From NCBI RefSeq assembly GCF_013426735.1, contig NZ_AP023275.1, forward strand, positions 62,001-126,000: DNA of 64,000 nt, read 5' to 3'. Each line of letters opens with the position of its first letter. Position 1 is the stretch's first letter. Positions 62,515 through 64,000 of the stretch are shown here, in pieces. The notes under the pieces were generated by a model. The model did no database searches and was not told the DNA's origin. It saw nothing but the letters and a program-made list of their open reading frames with translations. Position numbers and translations under genes: made by a program. Origin of the DNA: Agrobacterium vitis (GTDB lineage Bacteria; Pseudomonadota; Alphaproteobacteria; Rhizobiales; Rhizobiaceae).

Positions 62515-62727
62515 TTCGCCCTCACTGCACCCACGTGCTGAAGCGGCGCCGGGTGGCCAATCCTGTAATGCAGCCGCAATGCTTCTCTCCCACAGTTCAG
62601 GGCAGTCGCCCATCGGCGATCTCTGCATAGCCAAAAACAGGAGACGCCCTTGACCTTATGCATGCCGGTTGGTGAGGCCGTGTCATTGCTGCCAATGGTG
62701 GCGGGGTAGACGGCCAACAGCGATCCA
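62515..62727. other. Spacer with no recognised gene
   Basis: Between the membrane peptide and the IS6 element. A minus-strand frame crosses the region but overlaps the pump's end and has poor composition. No terminator hairpin with a T-run was seen. Confidence 0.35.
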
Positions 62728-63544
62728 GGCATCGTAACGTTAACCCCTCGGCGATTGCCCTGTGCGATTTTGCGGCATGACCCAAACCGTTCGTGATCCC
62801 CTTTATCGCCGCCACCGGTTCCCAGCTGAAGTGATTGCTCATGCCGTCTGGCTTTATCTTCGCTTCCCGCTCAGCTTGCGAATGATCGAAGACTTACTGG
62901 CGGCGCGCGGGATAACTGTCTCGCACCAGACAGTCCGCCTTTGGGCCGAGAAATTCGGGCGGCGCTTTGCCAATGAAATCCGGCGGCGATCGGCCGGAAA
63001 GCTTGGCGACAAATGGTATCTCGATGAAGTCGTCATCTCCATTGGCGGCAAGAAACATTGGCTCTGGCGCGCCGTCGATCAGGATGGTTTCGTCCTTGAC
63101 GTCCTTGTCCAGAGCCGCCGCAATGCCAAGGCTGCAAAGCGTTTGATGCGAAAACTCCTGAAAGGACAAGGCCGTTCGCCTCGCGTGATGATCACCGACA
63201 AGCTCCGGTCCTACGGTGCGGCGAAGCGGGAGATCATGCCCGCCGTCGAGCATCGTTCACATAAGGGACTGAACAATCGGGCAGAAAACTCTCATCAGCC
63301 GATCCGAAGGCGAGAGCGGATCATGAAGCGCTTCAAGTCGGCACGACACCTTCAGCGTTTCGTTTCCATCCACGACCCGATCGCCAACCTCTTCCAAATT
63401 CCCCGCCACGACACTTCATCTCTCCATTATCGCGAGCTGCGAGTAGCCGCGACGCAGATGTGGAGCGAGATCGCTCATCTTCAGGTAGCCTGATTGCAGA
63501 CCTCGTGCCCTAACTTGACCCGAGGTCCATAAGTTTACAGTGCC
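62728..63544 (+). mobile_element. IS6-family element, relative of type 2
   Basis: Ends GGCATCGTAACGTTAAC (62728) and the complement of GGCACTGTAAACTTA (ending 63544) enclose a transposase about 85% similar to type 2. The scrap at 1-55 belongs to the same element type. Confidence 0.85.
62777..63493 (+). CDS. IS6-family transposase, relative of type 2
   Basis: 238 residues starting MTQTVRDPLYRRHRFPAEVI. Motifs are a helix-turn-helix in TVSHQTVRLWAEKFGRRF, YLDEVVISIGGKKHW, MITDKLRSYGAAK and NRAENSHQPIR. It is intact. Confidence 0.9.
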   Translation: MTQTVRDPLYRRHRFPAEVIAHAVWLYLRFPLSLRMIEDLLAARGITVSHQTVRLWAEKFGRRFANEIRRRSAGKLGDKWYLDEVVISIGGKKHWLWRAVDQDGFVLDVLVQSRRNAKAAKRLMRKLLKGQGRSPRVMITDKLRSYGAAKREIMPAVEHRSHKGLNNRAENSHQPIRRRERIMKRFKSARHLQRFVSIHDPIANLFQIPRHDTSSLHYRELRVAATQMWSEIAHLQVA

Positions 63545-63587
63545 CACCGACGGCATGCGTACCTCGTAATGGCAGCGCCAACCGGCT

Positions 63588-64000
63588 TCATTCAACCAAA
63601 GCACCAATAAGCGAAGCCTCCCTGACCTTCCCTGGCTTATTCAATTTGGCAGCCACGCATCCCAGCATACTTCGTAGCTCAGGCTCCCTGATCCTTAAGG
63701 CAGCGTCGTGAGGCGAAAGCCAGACAGCAACTCTCTGACCTTGCTCCGGAAAGTTGTTCGCGATCGAACCAACCTTAAGCAGATGGACTTGGACGACGGA
63801 CGGCACCTTGTCACCGCCCTCCAATGTTTTGAGATAGGTGTAATAACCAAAGGCTCGCTTTTTAGCCTTGCCCTTTATGCCGGCCTCTTCCCAAGCTTCC
63901 CGCTCCGCGACCTGATGGGGAAGCTTCTGCTCAATCGGCCAACCTTTTGGAATGATCCAACGACCGCTGTCTCGCGCAGAAATCAACAGTACTTCGACTT
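63588..64000 (-). CDS. NUDIX hydrolase, 5' end outside the window
   Basis: At least 136 residues, open to the window edge. The segment SGRWIIPKGWPIEQKLPHQV followed by AEREAWEEAGIKGK contains a Nudix box (G...REAWEEAG) close to that of diphosphoinositol-polyphosphate-type and dinucleotide hydrolases. The first Glu of the box is at an atypical position or replaced. The C-terminal extension (ELRSMLGCVAAKLNKPGKVR) is short. The substrate is not predictable. Confidence 0.8.
   Translation of the reverse strand, partial: VEVLLISARDSGRWIIPKGWPIEQKLPHQVAEREAWEEAGIKGKAKKRAFGYYTYLKTLEGGDKVPSVVQVHLLKVGSIANNFPEQGQRVAVWLSPHDAALRIREPELRSMLGCVAAKLNKPGKVREASLIGALVE

Noticed and set aside
1..64000. CRISPR array, tRNA, rRNA or repABC origin
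   Set aside because: No regularly spaced repeats, no tRNA-like or rRNA sequence and no RepA, RepB or RepC motif was found by reading.

Overview
The window is high-GC DNA whose gene families point to an alphaproteobacterium of the Rhizobiales (Rhizobium/Agrobacterium/Ensifer type). The pointers are paired Ku genes with a three-domain LigD, the plasmid-associated DUF1612 family, EcfG-type promoter motifs (GGAAC-N16/17-CGTT) and rhizobial-type IS6, IS5, IS630, IS66 and Tn3 elements. No rRNA, tRNA, repABC, CRISPR or flagellar genes were seen. The density of insertion sequences, truncated genes and single-base frameshifts suggests an accessory replicon or a genomic island.

Layout. 1-5157: insertion sequences, including one IS5 element nested in another, an IS630 cut by an IS6 element, and a fragment of a plasmid helicase/methylase. 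5158-14320: a stress block with a small unknown gene, a YjlB-like cupin, two Ku genes, a convergent ligD, an LLM flavin oxidoreductase and a trehalose-synthase-like GH13 enzyme. EcfG-type promoter motifs precede several of these units. 14321-16383: IS66, serine-recombinase and IS6 pieces. 16384-26672: a soluble PAS-PAS chemoreceptor, HU, ArsR, IS6 remnants, a RelE/HigB-HigA-like toxin-antitoxin pair with a broken toxin, AsnC with a divergent EamA exporter, and HipBA. 26673-35692: stress and envelope genes (two frameshifted transglutaminases, PHB-depolymerase-like esterase, MarR with a perfect palindrome, a YrzE-like membrane protein, a DUF892 ferritin-like protein, a broken SHOCT protein, a broken antiporter and a single-domain response regulator). 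35693-42061: a mosaic of IS6 copies, IS630, LysR, SbcC, DUF1612 and Tn3 fragments. It includes a small secreted proline-rich protein with its own EcfG-type promoter and a clear scar of an IS6 inversion.

42103-52259 is a nine-gene, tightly overlapping chemosensory operon on the minus strand: a soluble receptor with two signalling tips, a triple CheW, CheB, CheR, CheA, a STAS protein, CheY, CheC and a PAS histidine kinase. No flagellar genes accompany it, so its output may not be swimming. This is the best candidate for an undescribed system here.

52260-64000: a broken DoxX, an intact IS630 inserted near the end of a cysteine-rich secreted protein gene, a DUF3313 lipoprotein, and a QseBC-like two-component system divergent from an RND efflux operon. 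The RND operon has a damaged adaptor gene, an intact pump and a 42-residue membrane peptide. A 16-bp motif is shared by the regulator/pump intergenic region and the lipoprotein promoter. An IS6 element and the 3' part of a NUDIX hydrolase gene end the window.

All calls were made by reading the sequence and comparing it with remembered family features. No database search was run.
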